Below are positions 61,154 to 64,000 of a stretch of 64,000 nucleotides of DNA, in pieces. The first letter of the stretch is position 1. Every line of letters begins with the position of its first letter. The notes below the pieces were generated by a model. That model was given only the letters and a program-made list of their open reading frames with translations. It made no database searches and had not been told where the DNA came from. The translations under genes were made by a program, and so were the position numbers. Origin of the DNA: Petrolisthes cinctipes (taxonomy: Eukaryota; Arthropoda; Malacostraca; Decapoda; Porcellanidae); contig JAWQEG010000287.1 of the NCBI GenBank assembly GCA_033782935.1, forward strand, positions 186,001-250,000, read 5' to 3'.

Positions 61154-64000
61154 TGTACCCGTTTATATTTAAAATTTAGGCTCAAAACACCCGAAAATTC
61201 GATATTTTTGGCTCCCAGAAGCGATCTGTACTTGTCTACTCCGTGTTAGAGTACTTTCAAAATACAGGCAATAAAACATACTGAAAATCGATATTTTAGG
61301 TGCCCAAAGTCGATATGTGAATACATCTTCTGTACCCGTTTATATCTCAAATTCAGTCTCAAAACACCCGAAAATTCGATTTATTTGGGCCCCAGAAGCA
61401 ATCTGTACGTGTCTACTCCGTGTTAGAGTATTTTAAAAATACAGGCCAAAAACATGCTGAAAATCGATATTTTAGCTGCCCAAAGTCAATATGTGTATGC
61501 ATCTTCTGTATCCGTCTATATCTCAAATTCAGGTTCAAAACACTCGAAAATTCGATATTTTTGGGTCCCAGAAGCAATCTGTACATACTTACTTCTTGCT
61601 AGAATGTTTTCAAGATACACACCCAAAACATGCTCAAAATCGATATTTTAGGTGCAAAAAGTCGATATGTGCATGCATCTTCTGTACCCGTTTATATCTC
61701 AAATTCAGGCTCAAAACACCCGAAAATTCGATTTATTTGTGTCCCAGAAGCAATCTGTACGTGCATACTCCATGTTAGAGTGTTTTTTAAATAAAGGCCA
61801 AAAACATGCTGAAAATCGATATTTTAGGTGCCCAAAGTCAATATGTGTATGCATCTTCTGTACCCGTGTATATCCCTAATTCAGGTTCAAAACACCCAAA
61901 AAATCGATATTTTTGTGTCCCAGAAGCGATCTGTACATGTCTATACCGTGTTAGAGTATTTTCAAAATACAGGCCCAAAACATGCTCAAAATCGATATTT
62001 TAGGTGCCCACAGTCAATATGTGCATGCATCTTCTGTACCCGTTTATATCTCAAATTCAGACTCAAAACACCCAATTATTCGATATTTTTGGGTCCCAAA
62101 AGCCATCTGTACATGCATACTCCGTGTTAGAGTATTTTCAAAATACAGGCCTAAAACATGCTGTAAATCGATATTTTAGCTGCCCAAAGTCAATATGGGT
62201 ATGCATCTTCTGTTCCCGTCTATATCCCAAATTCAGGTTCAAAACACTCGAAAATTCGATATTTTTGGGTCCCAGAAGCAATCTGTACATGCCTACTTCT
62301 TGCAAGAAAGTTTTCAAGATACAGACCAAAAACATGCTCAAATTCGATATTTTAGGTGCAAAAAGTCGATATGTGCATGTATCTTCTGTACCCGTTTATA
62401 TCTCAAATTCAGGCTCAAAACACCCAAAAATTCAATATTCTTGTGTCCCAGAAGCAATCTGTACATGTCTACTCAGTGCTAGACTGTTTTTAAAATATAG
62501 GCTTAAAACATGCTAAAAATCGACATTTTAGGTGTCCAAAGTCGATATGTGCATACATCTTTTGTACCAGTTTATATCCCAAATTCAGGCTCAAAACACC
62601 CTAAAATTCGATATTTTTGGGTCCCAGAAGCGATCTGTACATGCCTACTCAGTGCTAGAATATTTTCAAAATATAGGCCCAATACATGCTAAAAATCGAT
62701 ATTTTAGGTGCCCAATGTCAATATGTGCATGCATGTTCTGTACCCGTTTATATCTAAAATTTAGGCTCAAAACACCCGAAAATTCGATATTTTTGGCTCC
62801 CAGAAGCGATCTGTACTTGTCTACTCCGTGTTAGAGTACTTTCAGAATACAGGCAATAAAACATACTGAAAATCGATATTTTAGGTGCCCAAAGTCGATA
62901 TGTGCATACATCTTCTGTACCCGTTTATATCTCAAATTCAGGCTCAAAACTCCGAAAATTCGATATTTTTGGGTCCCAGAAGCGATCTGTACATGCCTAC
63001 TCCTTACTAGAATGTTTTTAAGATACAGACCCAAAACAAGCTCAAAATCAATATTTTAGGTGCAAAAAGTCGATATGTGCCTGCATCTTCAGTACCTGTT
63101 TATATCTCAAATTCAGGCTCAAAACACCCAAAAATTTATTTTTTTTGTGTCCCAGAAGCTATCTGTACATGCTTACTTAGTGATAGAATATTTTCAAAAT
63201 ATTGGCCCAAAACATACTAAAAATCGATATTTTGGGTGCCCAAAGTCGATATGTGCATGCATCTTCTGTACCCGTTTATATCTCAAATTCAGGCTCAAAA
63301 CACCCGAAAATTAGATATTTTTGTGTCCCAGCAGCGATCTGTACATGCGTACTCCTTACTAGAATGATTTTAAGATTCAGACCCAAAACAAGCTCAAAAT
63401 CAATATCTTAGGTGCAAAAAGTCGATATGTGCCTGCATCTTCAGTTCCCGTTTATATCTCAAATTCAGGCTCAAAACACCCAAAAATTCAATATTTTTGG
63501 GTACCAGAAGCGATCTGTACATGTCTACTTAGTGCTAGACTGTTTTTAAAATATAGGCTTAAAACATGCTAAAATCGACATTTTAGGTGTCCAAAGTCGA
63601 TATGTGCATGCATGTTCTGTACCCGTTTATATCTAAAATTTAGGCTCAAAACACCCGAAAACTCGATATTTTTGGCTCCCAGAAGCGATCTGTACTTGTC
63701 TACTCCGTGTTAGAGTATTTTCAAAATACAGGCCATAAAACATACTGAAAATCGATATTTTAGGTGCCCAAAGTCGATATGTGCATGCATCTTCTGTACC
63801 CGTTTATATCTCAAATTCAGTCTCAAAACACCCGAAAATTCGAGATTTTTGGGTCCCAGAAGCGATCTGTATATGTCTACTCCGTGTTAGAGTATTTTCA
63901 AAATACATGCCCAAAACATGCTGAAAATCGATATTTTAGCTCCACATAGTCGAAATGTGCATGCATCTTCTGTACCCGTTTATATCTCAAATTCAGGCTC
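61154..64000. repeat. Large HOR unit L3, cut by the window end
   Basis: About 2,847 of an expected 3,170 bp. Near-identical to L2 except for the patch interval, where it keeps the L1-type sequence (CCCAATTATTCG near 62,070, GATATGGGTATGC near 62,193). The HOR evidently continues to the right of the window. Confidence 0.92.

Larger units (their letters stand above)
1..64000. repeat. 176-bp satellite DNA array filling the window
   Basis: Landmarks such as GTGCATGCATC, CGATATTTTTGGGTCCC, GATCTGTACATGCC and AAAACATGCT recur in fixed order about every 176 bases from the first line to the last. In the first 9 kb, where I measured successive copies, spacing is 174-180 and mostly exactly 176. The eye-built consensus is 176 bp with 71 G+C. 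All copies run in the same direction and no unrelated sequence interrupts them, giving about 364 monomers. Monomers differ at a limited set of diagnostic sites, for example the stretch after AGGTG (CCCAAAG, CAAAAAG, CACAAAG, TCCAAAG) and the following GTCGATATGTGC versus GTCAATATGTGT. A head-to-tail nucleosome-length repeat is typical of eukaryotic centromeric or heterochromatic satellites. A centromere role is inferred from size and organisation only. I do not recognise the family. Confidence 0.97.

Noticed and set aside
1..64000. CRISPR array (regular repeats with spacers)
   Set aside because: The whole 176-bp unit is repeated, with no alternation of constant repeats and unique spacers, and there are no cas genes.
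1..64000. Telomeric repeats, tRNA, rRNA or LTR elements
   Set aside because: I saw no TTTAGGG/TTAGGG runs, no tRNA or rRNA core sequences and no break in the 176-bp register large enough to hold an element.
1..64000. Identity with the Arabidopsis 178-bp or Brassica 176-bp centromere satellite
   Set aside because: Only the length is similar. The sequence landmarks I recall for those families are absent.

Overview
The whole 64 kb window is one uninterrupted tandem array of a satellite repeat. I see no gene, RNA gene, transposon or unique sequence. The repeat unit is 176 bp, about 40% G+C counted on my eye-built consensus, with roughly 364 consecutive head-to-tail copies, all in the same orientation. 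Every open reading frame I examined reads through satellite copies; 176 is not a multiple of 3, so the frame rotates from copy to copy. A nucleosome-sized satellite in an array this long points to eukaryotic nuclear heterochromatin, most likely a centromeric, pericentromeric or subtelomeric block. The size resembles many plant centromeric satellites, but I could not match the unit to a named family: it is not the Arabidopsis 178-bp or Brassica 176-bp centromere repeat as I remember them. The species is left open.

Inside the unit there is an older layer. The 176-bp monomer is itself a gapless dimer of two 88-bp halves that agree at about 59 of 88 positions in the consensus. The unit also carries an 8-bp palindrome (TGCATGCA), a 15-bp dyad (GTATTTTCAAAATAC), two sets of helically spaced A/T tracts and one degenerate CENP-B-box-like site.

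Above the monomer there is a patchwork of higher-order repeats (HORs) of different ages. From left to right: 1-5.03 kb, diverged monomers without a clear HOR; 5.03-15.02 kb, a 3.7-kb segment present twice (offset 6,325 bp) around an almost identical 1,405-bp tandem pair; 15-35 kb, a mosaic with 18-, 17-, 15- and 5-monomer spacings, the youngest part a 2,636-bp-offset pair at 22.3-26.9 kb; 35.1-44.2 kb, overlapping duplications of 881, 3,694, 4,570 and 1,934 bp; 45.96-47.74 kb, an exact 880-bp tandem pair; 47.7-49.8 kb, old diverged monomers; 49.8-54.4 kb, a ladder of 5-, 6-, 6- and 5-monomer units; 54.99-64 kb, two full units and one truncated unit of a 17/18-monomer HOR (2,994 and 3,170 bp) that runs out of the window.

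Nothing here acts as a gene set or a molecular system in the usual sense. The biology on show is satellite evolution: unequal exchange, conversion-like patch transfer, exact monomer loss, and CG-to-CA decay of the kind left by cytosine methylation. HOR boundaries were placed by eye and should be read as accurate to about 30 bp.
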